A stretch of DNA of 33,323 nt from an uncultured Mailhella sp. Its GTDB lineage: Bacteria > Desulfobacterota > Desulfovibrionia > Desulfovibrionales > Desulfovibrionaceae. The notes under the pieces were generated by a model that worked only from the letters and a program-made list of their open reading frames with translations, had not been told where the DNA came from and did no database searches. Within the stretch, counting starts at the first letter, position 1. Each line of letters opens with the position of its first letter. The stretch covers positions 1 through 33,323 of the forward strand of contig NZ_CAJJIC010000011.1 in assembly GCF_905187505.1 (NCBI RefSeq), written 5' to 3'. Of the stretch, positions 7,869-16,082 are shown piece after piece. A program made the translations under genes and the position numbers.

Positions 7869-9020
7869 ATGAACAGACGTGAATTTCTCAAAGGCGCCTC
7901 CCTCGGCATCGGCGCCGGCGCACTTGGAGCCATGGGACTTTATTCCTACACGCCCATGCGCAGAGCATTCCTGCCGGAAGTGGAACGCAAAATGGCCGAC
8001 TTCGGCGTGTGCAAGTCGGTGAAGGTGACCAACATTTCCGAAACAAGCTGGTTCGACAACGGCATCTTCATGAAGAACGTCACCGGTGCAGGCGGACTGC
8101 TCGTGGATCAGTACACCTACAACTGGGCGCCCTTCGGCAACGGTCAGGGCATAGGCAAGGGCACCTATGAGGAAGGCATGGAAAGGATACGTCCCTACCT
8201 CAAGAAGGGACAGCTGCACGAAGCCTGGGCCATCACCAAGGAAAATTCCGTGGACGCCGACAATGCGGGCGGATTCTCCTGCCTTGTGGAAGTCGAGGCC
8301 ATGGACGGAACCAAGACCAAGTATCTGTTCGACTGCGGCTGGAACTACGACTGGATGGAGGAAAGCTTCAAGCGCGAGGGCATAGACAACATGCTCGCCA
8401 ACGGCGAAATCGCCGGCTTCATCCAGACGCACGAACACATGGATCACTACTGGGCCTTCCCCGTGGTGGCGAAGTACGCTCCGAACATCCACGTATACAC
8501 GCCCAACACCTTCTATCCGCAGGGCAAGCAGTACCTCAAGGATTCCGGTCACGTGGGCGAATGGACCGAAGTCAAGAAGGGTCTCTACTCCCTTCAGCCC
8601 GGCGTTGCGCTCTACCAGTTCGAATGCCCCATCATCTTCAAGGTGTACGGTGAAATGTCGCTGTACTGCAACGTGAAGGACGTGGGTCTTGTGAGCATCA
8701 CGGGCTGCTGCCATCAGGGCATTATCCTGTTTGCCGACACGGCCTACAAGGAACTCAAGTACGAAGGCGACAAGTTCTACGGCCTCTACGGCGGCCTGCA
8801 CATCTCCCCCTTCGACGACTGGGACCCCAAGTACGACGACCTCGTCATCGGCCTGAAGAAGTGGAACCTCCAGCGCGTGGGCTGCAACCACTGCACAGGC
8901 CTCATCACGGCGCAGAAGTTCGTGGATGCCGGCTACCCGGTGGTGAAGGGCACGGCGCGCTTCCGCTCCAAGACCACCAACTATCTGGGCAACGGCGACA
9001 TCATCACCTTCCCCGGCTAA
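7869..9020 (+). CDS. Tat-exported metallo-beta-lactamase-fold protein
   Basis: This is a 383-residue protein. The N-terminus has a Tat signal (NRREFLKGASLGIGAGALGA), so it is exported folded, with metal loaded in the cytoplasm. The MBL-fold metal site is intact: H188, H190, D192 and H193 in THEHMDH, H282 in TGCCHQG, and later H311 (GGLHIS) and H341 (GCNHCTG). The layout resembles the COG1237 branch (dihydropterin-type MBL proteins) rather than beta-lactamases. It lies eight bases after a membrane-protein gene and upstream of a COG0523 metal GTPase gene, which could supply or sense its metal. The substrate is unknown. A GC-rich intercistronic hairpin follows its stop. Confidence 0.88.
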   Translation: MNRREFLKGASLGIGAGALGAMGLYSYTPMRRAFLPEVERKMADFGVCKSVKVTNISETSWFDNGIFMKNVTGAGGLLVDQYTYNWAPFGNGQGIGKGTYEEGMERIRPYLKKGQLHEAWAITKENSVDADNAGGFSCLVEVEAMDGTKTKYLFDCGWNYDWMEESFKREGIDNMLANGEIAGFIQTHEHMDHYWAFPVVAKYAPNIHVYTPNTFYPQGKQYLKDSGHVGEWTEVKKGLYSLQPGVALYQFECPIIFKVYGEMSLYCNVKDVGLVSITGCCHQGIILFADTAYKELKYEGDKFYGLYGGLHISPFDDWDPKYDDLVIGLKKWNLQRVGCNHCTGLITAQKFVDAGYPVVKGTARFRSKTTNYLGNGDIITFPG

Positions 9021-9029
9021 CCCTCCTTC

Positions 9030-9052
9030 GGGGCGCGCCCGAAGCGCGCCCC
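9030..9052 (+). repeat. Intercistronic GC hairpin
   Basis: The arms GGGGCGCGC (9030-9038) and GCGCGCCCC (9044-9052) pair perfectly over a CCGAA loop. No T-run follows, so it is not a standard terminator. It likely protects or processes mRNA between the MBL-fold gene and the COG0523 gene. Confidence 0.6.
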
Positions 9053-9069
9053 GCCCTCAAGGAGCGGCC

Positions 9070-10806
9070 ATGAAACTGCACGACATTCTTCCGCGCGCTC
9101 TCGGCGGCAGCGATTCCGACTGCGCCAGCATTCTTACCTCGCTGATCATGGCCGCCCATTTCGAACGCACCCGCGCCAGAGCCCTGGGCTGGCGGGGCGT
9201 TCGCCCCTGCGCCTCCAGCCACCCGGCATGGACATGCCGGGTGGCCGGAGCTGAGAGCGTGTTCGGCCTCCGCTTCGACGGAGAAGCACGCGACGACTCC
9301 CTACGACAAGGCCCCTGTCTTCGAGGCTGCTTCAGCCTCTACATCTTTCCTCCTTCCGACTCCCCCCTGCTGGACGCCTTTCCCCTCGACGCCCTGCGCT
9401 TCGCGCTCTCCCCGCACTATGAAGACGCCGTCAGGGAATTTTCCGGCAGTGAAAGGGAGCTTCTGCCCTTTTTGCTCGGTTCTCTTCGCATGGACGTCGC
9501 CTTTTCGGGTGAAGGGCTGGCGCTCACACTGGAAGCACCGGCAAGGCACCGCGTTCTTGCCGCCGACGGCATAGCGGCCGCGGACGGCTGGCTGGTGGCT
9601 CCCGGAGAACCGGAATGCGACGTGCCCGCCTTCCGTCTTTTTCTCAGGCTCTTTGCCGTCCTGGCCGCCACGGCCGAACAGCAGACCGGAGAAAGCGCCG
9701 CCGTTTCCCGCGGCATGACCGGCGTTCCCCGCCGTCTCTTTCATGCCGACGGCACGCTGGAAGAGTGCAGGGACGAACAGGAAATTCTGCTCAGTCTCAC
9801 GGCCGCGTTCGGGCCTTCCATGGCCATGGAAGGCGAGGCGCTCTTCCCTCTGCGCGCCATTCCCGCACGACACCGGCCGGAAGCTCTGGAAACGCCGGAC
9901 AAACCCGTGCTGCACGTGCTCACGGGCTTTCTCGGTGCGGGCAAGACCACGTTTCTGCGCCGCTGGCTGGACTTTCTGCACGGCAGGGAACGCTACACCG
10001 GCGTCATTCAGAACGAATTCGGCAAGGTGGAGCTCGACGCCACGCTCATGAAAGGCGACACGCTCGTGGAAGCTCTGGACGAAGGATGCGTATGCTGTTC
10101 CCTGGCCGACAGCCTCAGGCCCGGACTTGAACGCATCATTTCCGCCATGCCCGCCGAGCAATTCGTTCTTGAGACCACGGGACTGGCCAACCCCGACAAC
10201 ATCATGGCGGCTCTCGACGACCTGCGAGACCTTGTCGTTCCGGGCCTTGTCATCACCGTGGCCGATGCGCTCGACCTCTGCGGCAGAGAAGAATCAGACA
10301 GGCATCCCGAAGAAGCCGGCATACGCAGGGCGCAGCTGGAAAAGGCTGACGTCATCATTCTCAACAAGAGCGACACGGTTTCCGCCGGGGCTCTGGCAAG
10401 CCTCACGGAACGGCTGCACGCCCTCAACGGCAAGGCCCTCATACTTCCCGCACGCTACGGTAGCATTCCCTTTGCCGAGCTTGATGCCTGGACAGACGCC
10501 CACGGCAAAACACGCCTTCCCTCGCACGCACCGAGACTCATGCCCATGGGAACGCACATCGTCACCCACGCCGATGAAGGCTACGAGGCAAAGGCGCTGG
10601 AGTTCGACGGGCCGGTTTCCGCAGCCGACCTTGAAGAAATCCTGCAAAGCGCAGGTCCCGGACTGTGCCGGGCCAAGGGCATCATCCCCGTCGAAGGGGA
10701 GGGAATATGCGTAGTACAGTACGCCGCCGGACGTCTGGAAATAACCCCCGCACCGGAAGAATCCCCCACTGACCTTGTGCTCATCGGCACGGCGCTTGCG
10801 GTATGA
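9070..10806 (+). CDS. COG0523 (CobW-type) GTPase with long N-terminal extension
   Basis: This 578-residue protein joins an unknown N-terminal region (~1-275) to a complete COG0523 GTPase. The GTPase shows Walker A GFLGAGKTT (286-294), the metal-binding GCVCC motif (C340, C342, C343), ETTGLANP as the Walker B region, NKSD (432-435) and a CobW C-terminal domain (~505-578). COG0523 proteins move or insert metals such as Zn, Co, Fe or Mn, using GTP. The N-terminal part has scattered Cys (C18, C47, C56, C83, C87) and matches no domain I recognise. It follows the MBL gene after a hairpin, with AAGGAG before the start, and precedes exbB, exbD and tonB. Metal delivery linked to TonB-driven uptake is the best reading. 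Confidence 0.88.
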   Translation: MKLHDILPRALGGSDSDCASILTSLIMAAHFERTRARALGWRGVRPCASSHPAWTCRVAGAESVFGLRFDGEARDDSLRQGPCLRGCFSLYIFPPSDSPLLDAFPLDALRFALSPHYEDAVREFSGSERELLPFLLGSLRMDVAFSGEGLALTLEAPARHRVLAADGIAAADGWLVAPGEPECDVPAFRLFLRLFAVLAATAEQQTGESAAVSRGMTGVPRRLFHADGTLEECRDEQEILLSLTAAFGPSMAMEGEALFPLRAIPARHRPEALETPDKPVLHVLTGFLGAGKTTFLRRWLDFLHGRERYTGVIQNEFGKVELDATLMKGDTLVEALDEGCVCCSLADSLRPGLERIISAMPAEQFVLETTGLANPDNIMAALDDLRDLVVPGLVITVADALDLCGREESDRHPEEAGIRRAQLEKADVIILNKSDTVSAGALASLTERLHALNGKALILPARYGSIPFAELDAWTDAHGKTRLPSHAPRLMPMGTHIVTHADEGYEAKALEFDGPVSAADLEEILQSAGPGLCRAKGIIPVEGEGICVVQYAAGRLEITPAPEESPTDLVLIGTALAV

Positions 10807-10886
10807 CCGTCCGAACTGTCTGATTTCCGGCAGTGCGAGGCTGCCGCCCCTCCGCGAAAAGGCGGCACAAACGGAAGGAGAAGTGC

Positions 10887-11474
10887 ATGAATCTGTTGCT
10901 CATGGGCGGCTGGATGATGTGGCCGCTGACGCTTGTTTCCGTTACGGTGACGGCCATCATCATCGAACGGCTTCTGCTCTTCTCCTCCTTCCGTTTTCCC
11001 TCGCGTCGCATGACGGAGCTTCTGGAAAAGGTGGTGCAGGGCGACAGTACGCCTCTTTTCGCCGAGCTCGACAAGGTGGAGGCGCTGCGCCGTTTTTCCT
11101 CGCTGCTTGCCGCAGAAGGACCGGGCAGGGAAGCCGCGCTGCGCATTGAAGGCGACGCCGTGGTGCGAAAACTGGAGGCAAGGCTTGCCCTGCTTTCCAT
11201 ACTGGCAAGACTGGCGCCGCTCATGGGACTGCTCGGCACGGTTCTCGGCATGATAGAAACCTTTTCCGAAATCGCCGACGCGCAGGCGGGCGTCAACATG
11301 AATCAGCTGGCAGGCGGCATCTGGCAGGCCCTCATCACCACGGCCACCGGTCTTTTCATCGCCATTCCCGCCCTGTTCTTTCTGCACTATTTCCAGACGC
11401 GCGCTGATGAGGCGGCCTCGGCCCTGTCGGAAACGGCCAACGCCGTCCTCGCCGCGGACGGAGAAGCGCAATGA
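10887..11474 (+). CDS. exbB: ExbB/TolQ-family proton-channel subunit
   Basis: This is a 195-residue inner-membrane protein of the MotA/TolQ/ExbB family. It has three membrane segments: ~9-30 (MWPLTLVSVTVTAIIIERLL), ~110-130 in APLMGLLGTVLGMIETFSEI, and ~150-172 in ITTATGLFIAIPALFFLHYF with the conserved Thr that lines the proton path. It starts at 10887, where GGAAGGAGAAGTGC precedes the ATG; an in-frame Met at 10833 lacks such a site. With ExbD it would turn the proton gradient into motion of TonB. Its stop overlaps the exbD start (ATGA). It is separated from the COG0523 gene by only 80 bp. Confidence 0.9.
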   Translation: MNLLLMGGWMMWPLTLVSVTVTAIIIERLLLFSSFRFPSRRMTELLEKVVQGDSTPLFAELDKVEALRRFSSLLAAEGPGREAALRIEGDAVVRKLEARLALLSILARLAPLMGLLGTVLGMIETFSEIADAQAGVNMNQLAGGIWQALITTATGLFIAIPALFFLHYFQTRADEAASALSETANAVLAADGEAQ

Positions 11475-11884
11475 TCCGCCTGCGCCCGAAAAAAAGGCCC
11501 GGAGCCGAACTCGACCTCACGCCCGTCATGGACGTGATATTCATCCTGCTCATCTTCTTCATCGTCGCCTCGGCCTTTGCCGTGAGGGGGCTGGACATAG
11601 ATCTGCCTCCCGCCCATTCCAGTCAGGCTCTTTCCGGCAGGGTGGTGGAAGTGCGGCTTGAGGAAGACGGCTCCTTCTTCTGCGACGGCGTGCCCGTGGA
11701 ACGGGAATTTCTGCGTTACAAGCTTCAGGACATCGTGCGGAGCTTCCGCAAGGAGCCGGGGCAGCTCGTGCTGAAGGCCAGCCCGCAGGCTCCGGTGGAA
11801 GCGCTTGTCTTCGTGGTGGACGAAGTACGAATGCTCGGCGGCGAAAAGCTCATGGTGGCCACCTCGCGCCCGGGAGAAAGGTAA
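11471..11884 (+). CDS. exbD: ExbD/TolR-family protein
   Basis: This is a 137-residue protein with a short cytoplasmic Lys/Arg-rich start (IRLRPKKRPG), then the ExbD signature DLTPVMDVIFILLIFFIV. Asp21 in that segment is the expected proton-carrying residue of the single membrane helix (~19-38). The rest is a periplasmic ExbD-type domain. Its start overlaps the exbB stop by four bases and tonB begins five bases after its stop, so all three are tightly coupled. It would form the ExbB-ExbD motor that energises TonB. Confidence 0.93.
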   Translation: MIRLRPKKRPGAELDLTPVMDVIFILLIFFIVASAFAVRGLDIDLPPAHSSQALSGRVVEVRLEEDGSFFCDGVPVEREFLRYKLQDIVRSFRKEPGQLVLKASPQAPVEALVFVVDEVRMLGGEKLMVATSRPGER

Positions 11885-11888
11885 CGTC

Positions 11889-12404
11889 ATGACGGACGGC
11901 GAACGACTGTGGACAGGCATCGCGCTGTCGCTCTTTCTGCACTTTTCGCTGACGCTCGTTCATGCCCCTGAAGAACAGACGCCCCCGGCCTTCCGCGCCG
12001 TTCTGGAAATGGACAGCGAGTCCGCACTGTCGCGCAGCGGGACACGCCCCGGCACGGGGCTTCAGTCCGCTTCGGGAAGCGACAGGGAGGAGACGGAAAA
12101 GCTGAATCAGAAAAGACGCGCCTACCTGCGCTATCTCGACGACGTGGACGACGCCATTCACGCCCGAAGACTCGATGCCGGAGACACGTCGCTCATAGGC
12201 GTGGCCCTTGCCTCCTTCACCATAGCAGGCGACGGCACCTTTCACGACGTGCGCATCGTCACCTCCTCCGGCAGACCGGAACTCGATGCCTCCGCCCTGC
12301 GCGCGGTACGGTCCGCAAGCGGCGTCATCCGGCGTCCGACCATCCTCGGCGCAGACCCCATACACGTCTCTCTGCCCGTGAAGTATCAGTACGACCTGAA
12401 ATAA
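11889..12404 (+). CDS. tonB: Short TonB-family energy transducer
   Basis: This is a 171-residue protein. The membrane anchor (ALSLFLHFSLTLVH, residues 12-25) has the SxxxH signature (S14, H18) that links TonB to ExbB. The C-terminal ~80 residues form a TonB domain (IAGDGTFHDVRIVTSSGRPE, then LDASALRAVRSASG). The linker between them is short and lacks the long Pro/Lys repeats of classical TonB, which is unusual. The start at 11889 is five bases after the exbD stop; an in-frame Met further upstream (11805) would overlap exbD widely. No TonB-dependent receptor lies in the window, so the outer-membrane partner must be elsewhere. Confidence 0.85.
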   Translation: MTDGERLWTGIALSLFLHFSLTLVHAPEEQTPPAFRAVLEMDSESALSRSGTRPGTGLQSASGSDREETEKLNQKRRAYLRYLDDVDDAIHARRLDAGDTSLIGVALASFTIAGDGTFHDVRIVTSSGRPELDASALRAVRSASGVIRRPTILGADPIHVSLPVKYQYDLK

Positions 12405-12902
12405 TGCGACCGTTTCCCGCCCGGCTCTTCCTCCTTGTTCGGAAAGACCGGCCATCCAAAGAATCGTTCCCCCGCATGCCCTGCCTTCCGACGTCGGATG
12501 CGGCATCGCTTCGGCGAAGAAGGGCCCCCTCATCCCTTCGCGAGGCCCTGCAATCTTTCCCCCGGCACGACCTCCCTTCCCGTGAAAGCCGCATCGGACT
12601 TACGATCCGTATTTTCCGTCGCAGCTCGGGACTCAAAGCAGAAAGGCAAACGTTACCATATCTCCATATGTCCGACATAATGACGTCATGATTCGGACGC
12701 ATCTATACATGCGTGAGGGCAACATCCTTCAGGACGGAAGAATTCATGTCGTCTACCATTCCTGCATTCATGCCGTTCCGCCTGCGCCGGAAAGGAGTTC
12801 CGACTACGGATGCGGCAAAGGCAGAGCCTCCTGAAGGTCGCCTTCTGCAAAAATAAAAAATTTCATCATACAGACAACAACGTCAATCATGGGAGAAAGA
12901 GC
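12405..12902. other. Intergenic region before exported phosphoesterase
   Basis: In 498 bp no gene is convincing. It holds a compound dyad at 12670-12698 and an A/T-rich stretch near 12848-12862 that may be part of the promoter for the phosphoesterase. No terminator is evident after tonB. Confidence 0.5.
12670..12698. promoter_or_regulatory. Compound inverted repeat, candidate operator
   Basis: A perfect inner palindrome ATGACGTCAT (12680-12689) is flanked by outer arms GTCCGA (12670-12675) and TCGGAC (12693-12698), offset by one base. It lies 205 bp before the exported phosphoesterase gene. A CG-centred palindrome fits a regulator site, possibly LacI-type, but the binder is unknown. Confidence 0.45.
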
Positions 12903-13892
12903 ATGGCAAAAAACATTGCTCGCCGCGACATTCTGAAGATGGGCATGGCCGCCACGGCCTGCGCCGCCGCCGGCATCCTGACCGGCGCCGCCTCCGCCGA
13001 AGCCAAGGAAAAAAAGCTTATCCTCAAGGCCGGCATCATCACCGACATGCACAAGACCACCAAGGCCGACAGCAGCACCCGCATCTATTCGGCCTCCATG
13101 GACAAGATGAAGGTGTTCATCGACGCCATGAAGAAGGAAAAGCCCGCCTTCATCATAGAACTCGGCGACTTTGTGGACACTCTCGCCAAGGGCACCGATC
13201 CCGCCGCCAATCTCCGTGAAATCGAAACGCTGTACACCTCTCTCGGCATTCCCGCCTATCATGTGCTCGGCAACCACGACTTCGACAACCTCAGGCGCGA
13301 CGAATTTCTTTCCGGCGTGACCAACACCGGCATCGAAAAGGGCAGGACCTACTACTCCTATGATGCCGGAGACGTGCACTGCATCGTGCTCGACGCCGAC
13401 TACACGCCCGACAAGTTCCGCCCCTACGACATGAACACGCCCGAAGACACCTTCTGGACATGGGTGGACACCACCATTCCTCCGCAGGAAATGGACTGGC
13501 TGAAGGACGATCTCAAAAAGACCGGCAAGCCCGTGATCGTGTTCAGCCATCAGACCCTCGACCGCGTGGACACCCAGGACCACAACATCAAGAACGCCTC
13601 GGCCGTGCGCGCCGTTCTGGAAGAAAGCGGCAAGGTGCTCGCCGTCATTTCCGGCCATGACCATCAGGGCGGCTACTCCAACATCAAGGGCATTCACTAC
13701 GTCGTGCTCAACGGCAACGTCGGCGTGAACGACTACCGCACCTGGGACGTCACCAGCGCCGAAAAGGGACGCGACGTCCACAAGGACAACCAGTTCTCCG
13801 TTCTGGAAGTGAGCAGAAAAGGCAAGTCCTACCACATTTCCATTTCCGGCTACGGCCGCCAGCCCAGCTACGAACTGGAAAGAACGCTCTGA
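12903..13892 (+). CDS. Tat-exported calcineurin-like metallophosphoesterase
   Basis: This is a 329-residue protein with an N-terminal Tat signal: ARRDILKMGMAATACAAAGI, ending near ASAEA. The calcineurin-like dimetal core follows: GIITDMH, ELGDFVD (GDxxD), VLGNHDF (GNHD), later FSHQTL and ISGHDHQGG (GHxH). It should hydrolyse phosphate esters in the periplasm; the substrate cannot be read from sequence. The start at 12903 has GGGAGA upstream; an in-frame Met at 12810 lacks a site and would put ~31 residues before the Tat motif. A strong terminator follows at 13941, so it is probably a single-gene unit. Confidence 0.9.
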   Translation: MAKNIARRDILKMGMAATACAAAGILTGAASAEAKEKKLILKAGIITDMHKTTKADSSTRIYSASMDKMKVFIDAMKKEKPAFIIELGDFVDTLAKGTDPAANLREIETLYTSLGIPAYHVLGNHDFDNLRRDEFLSGVTNTGIEKGRTYYSYDAGDVHCIVLDADYTPDKFRPYDMNTPEDTFWTWVDTTIPPQEMDWLKDDLKKTGKPVIVFSHQTLDRVDTQDHNIKNASAVRAVLEESGKVLAVISGHDHQGGYSNIKGIHYVVLNGNVGVNDYRTWDVTSAEKGRDVHKDNQFSVLEVSRKGKSYHISISGYGRQPSYELERTL

Positions 13893-13940
13893 TCACGGCA
13901 TCACGCTTTCGCACAGGCTCCCCGCCTCCTGCAACTCTTT

Positions 13941-13986
13941 GACCAAGGCTCCGTTTCCTGCCCGGAAACGGAGCCTTGGTCGTTTT
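13941..13986 (+). terminator. Rho-independent terminator after exported phosphoesterase
   Basis: A perfect 18-bp stem (13941-13958 with 13964-13981) with a TGCCC loop is followed by GTTTTC. It lies about 50 bp after the phosphoesterase stop. Confidence 0.92.
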
Positions 13987-14214
13987 CAAGACGTCCCATG
14001 CGAAAACGCAGCGCAGCATGATGAACAGCCCGGACTCCGGGCCTGTCAGCCTGCCGCCGAAATGCTCACGCTCCTCGAGGATATAATACTCCCCGCGCAG
14101 AGCAGGCCACTCGTCCCTGCCGCGCAGCGCGGGCTCTTCGCTTTTCGGAAAACGGGCACGGCCATTTGACGAAACCACGGCATATCGTTAGCCTTCCAGT
14201 TCTGGAGAACCGCC
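13987..14214. other. Leader region of first lacI gene
   Basis: No gene is seen between the terminator and the lacI start. It holds the promoter at 14166-14194 and no clear LacI-type palindrome. Confidence 0.45.
14166..14194 (+). promoter_or_regulatory. Promoter of first lacI gene
   Basis: TTGACG (14166-14171) is followed, 17 bases later, by TAGCCT (14189-14194), 20 bases before the GTG start. The same TTGACGAAA start and CGTTAGC end recur at the second lacI with identical 17-base spacing, which supports a real promoter or shared control element. Confidence 0.6.
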
Positions 14215-15294
14215 GTGAACAGCAAGAAAAAAGTGACGCTGGGAGACGTGAGCCGCCGCGCAGGCGTGTCGCTGAGCTCCGTTTCCATGATTCTCAACGC
14301 CCGGGCCGACGTATCCTTCGCCCGGGAAACGGTGCAGAAAGTCCGACAGGCCGCCAAGGAACTTGGCTACCATGCACCGTCGCGTCTTTCCAAGGGACAG
14401 CTTCCGGGAAGAAACGTGGTGTTCATCGTCACGCCGAACATCGCCAACGCCTACTATTCAGGACTCGTGCAGGCCATACAGCAGGCCGCCGAGGAACACA
14501 GCTATTCCACGCTCATCTTCACCACCTACCGCGAAGCCCGCAAGGAAGAGGAAGTCCTGGACATGGCGCTCGCCCTGGGAGCGGCCGGCATGATATTCAC
14601 CCTCACGCCCCAGAGCCTGCGCAAGGTGGAGAAGGTCAACGGCAAGATTCCCATCGTGGTTCTGGGAGACAGAAACTCCAGCCCGAAAGTCGACACCGTG
14701 GAGCTCGACAACTACAGTGCCGGCGTCATCATCGGACGCCACATGCTCGAACTCGGGCACAGGCACATAGCGTTCATCTCCGCCATGATGAACGCCGCCA
14801 ACGCCATCCGCCTGCGCCGTCTTCAGGGCGTGAAGGACACCTACGCCGAACGGCCGGGCTGTTCCGTCCAGGTGTTCACGCGGGACTACACTCCGCAGGA
14901 AGAGCTCCACAGCATAGATCTGGAACAGAGAATAGGTTACGAGCTCACTCTGGAATGCCTCAAAAAGAAAAGCCGCATTTCCGGCTTCGTGGCCGTCAAC
15001 GACTTCATTGCCTACGGCGTGCTCGACGCCATTGCGGCAAAAGGATTCAGGGTTCCCGAAGATTACAGCGTGTGCGGCTTCAACAACCTTTCCTCCTCCC
15101 GCATTGCCCGCGTCGGCCTCACCACCGTGGAGCAGCAGACCGAAGCCAGAGGTCGCAGCGCCTTCGACATCCTCTACGAACGCATCTGCGGCGGCAGCTG
15201 CGTCGGTGACATCACCCGCATGGAATACACCCATCGCCTGCTGGAGCGCCGTTCCACGGCGCCCGCACGACAGACTCTGCAGGAGAAATCATGA
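14215..15294 (+). CDS. LacI-family transcriptional regulator, copy 1
   Basis: This is a 359-residue regulator starting at GTG, with a GGAG nearby upstream. The HTH is at the very N-terminus (VTLGDVSRRAGVSLSSVSMI), then the hinge helix and a periplasmic-binding-protein-like ligand domain (~65-340) with typical phrases such as DNYSAGVIIGRHMLELGHRH. It is a close, gap-poor paralogue of the regulator at 18825, with well over half the residues matching by eye. It overlaps a lipoprotein gene downstream by four bases (ATGA). Ligand and targets are unknown; likely targets are the flanking phosphoesterase and transporter genes. Confidence 0.93.
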   Translation: MNSKKKVTLGDVSRRAGVSLSSVSMILNARADVSFARETVQKVRQAAKELGYHAPSRLSKGQLPGRNVVFIVTPNIANAYYSGLVQAIQQAAEEHSYSTLIFTTYREARKEEEVLDMALALGAAGMIFTLTPQSLRKVEKVNGKIPIVVLGDRNSSPKVDTVELDNYSAGVIIGRHMLELGHRHIAFISAMMNAANAIRLRRLQGVKDTYAERPGCSVQVFTRDYTPQEELHSIDLEQRIGYELTLECLKKKSRISGFVAVNDFIAYGVLDAIAAKGFRVPEDYSVCGFNNLSSSRIARVGLTTVEQQTEARGRSAFDILYERICGGSCVGDITRMEYTHRLLERRSTAPARQTLQEKS

Positions 15295-15905
15295 AACACC
15301 TCGCGCTCTGCGTTCTTTCCCTTCTCATGCTCGCAGGATGCAGCAAGATGCCCTTTTCCCTTCCCTTCACGGGGGATGAGAAAAAAACGCCTCCCTCCGC
15401 CGAAGTCAGACAGCCCGACCGCAAGGCCACCTACGGCGTCTCTCCCGAAGCTCAGAGCTATCTTGCGCAGGCCATGGAATACTGGACGGCTTCCGGCGAA
15501 TGCACCGACCCGGAACAGGCCGCCGCACTTCTGGACAAGGCCGTGTCCGCCGATCCGCTGGACCCCGCCCCCTATCTCATGCGCAGTCTGGCGCTGAGCG
15601 ACCTCGGCTACTTCAACGAAGCCTTCGATGACGCCACGCGCGCCATACGCCTTTCCCCCACGGCGGAAGCCTACGCCACGCGGGGACTCATCTGCCTCAA
15701 GCAGCACCAGCCCGAAGGAGCCCGGCGCGATTTCGCCTATGCGGAAAAAATCAACCCCAGAGAGCCTCTCATCTATGTGTACCGCTCTGCAGGAGCCTTT
15801 CTTGAAGGCAAGAACTCCGAAGCCTGCGACGACTTGAAACGTGCCTGCGATCTCGGCCACTGCCGCCCCTGGAACACCGCCACGGAAAACGGTCTCTGCC
15901 GCTGA
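15291..15905 (+). CDS. TPR-repeat lipoprotein
   Basis: This 204-residue protein has a lipoprotein signal ending in the lipobox LAGC (Cys17), so it is lipid-anchored. After a Pro/Lys-rich linker, residues ~50-190 form TPR-like helical pairs (DPEQAAALLDKAVSADPLDP, then NEAFDDATRAIRLSP, then EGARRDFAYAEKINP). TPR lipoproteins usually hold partner proteins together at the envelope. Its start overlaps the LacI stop by four bases, an unusual pairing of regulator and lipoprotein. No enzyme function is seen. Confidence 0.85.
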   Translation: MKHLALCVLSLLMLAGCSKMPFSLPFTGDEKKTPPSAEVRQPDRKATYGVSPEAQSYLAQAMEYWTASGECTDPEQAAALLDKAVSADPLDPAPYLMRSLALSDLGYFNEAFDDATRAIRLSPTAEAYATRGLICLKQHQPEGARRDFAYAEKINPREPLIYVYRSAGAFLEGKNSEACDDLKRACDLGHCRPWNTATENGLCR

Positions 15906-15961
15906 GAAAATCATTCTGCACGGGCGCGTGCATGCGCTCCGAACGCCCCGCAGTGACGGAA

Positions 15962-15995
15962 AAAGGCCGCCGCTTCACATGAAGCGACGGCCTTT
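15962..15995 (-). terminator. Terminator of minus-strand phosphoesterase (may work both ways)
   Basis: A 15-bp hairpin (15962-15976 with 15981-15995, ACAT loop) lies between convergent genes. On the minus strand its one imperfect pair is a G-U and it ends in TTTTT, a good terminator. On the plus strand that pair is a C-A mismatch with only CTTTCTCG after it, so it is weaker for the lipoprotein gene. Confidence 0.8.
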
Positions 15996-16036
15996 CTCGA
16001 GGAGGAATGACAGGGACAGGGGACCCTGACATAGCA

Positions 16037-16073
16037 CGCGGCATTCCGGCCCGGGGACTGGCTGAATGCCGCG
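16037..16073 (-). repeat. Stem-loop just after phosphoesterase stop
   Basis: The arms CGCGGCATTC (16037-16046) and GAATGCCGCG (16064-16073) pair perfectly over a 17-base loop, ten bases past the stop of the minus-strand gene. No T-run follows on the minus strand. It may stabilise the mRNA end or assist the terminator downstream. Confidence 0.5.
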
Positions 16074-16082
16074 AGGGCAGCA

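Noticed and set aside
12804..13835. 343-codon minus-strand frame opposite the exported phosphoesterase
   Set aside because: Val/His/Gly-rich antisense product; the plus strand has a full Tat signal and catalytic motifs.
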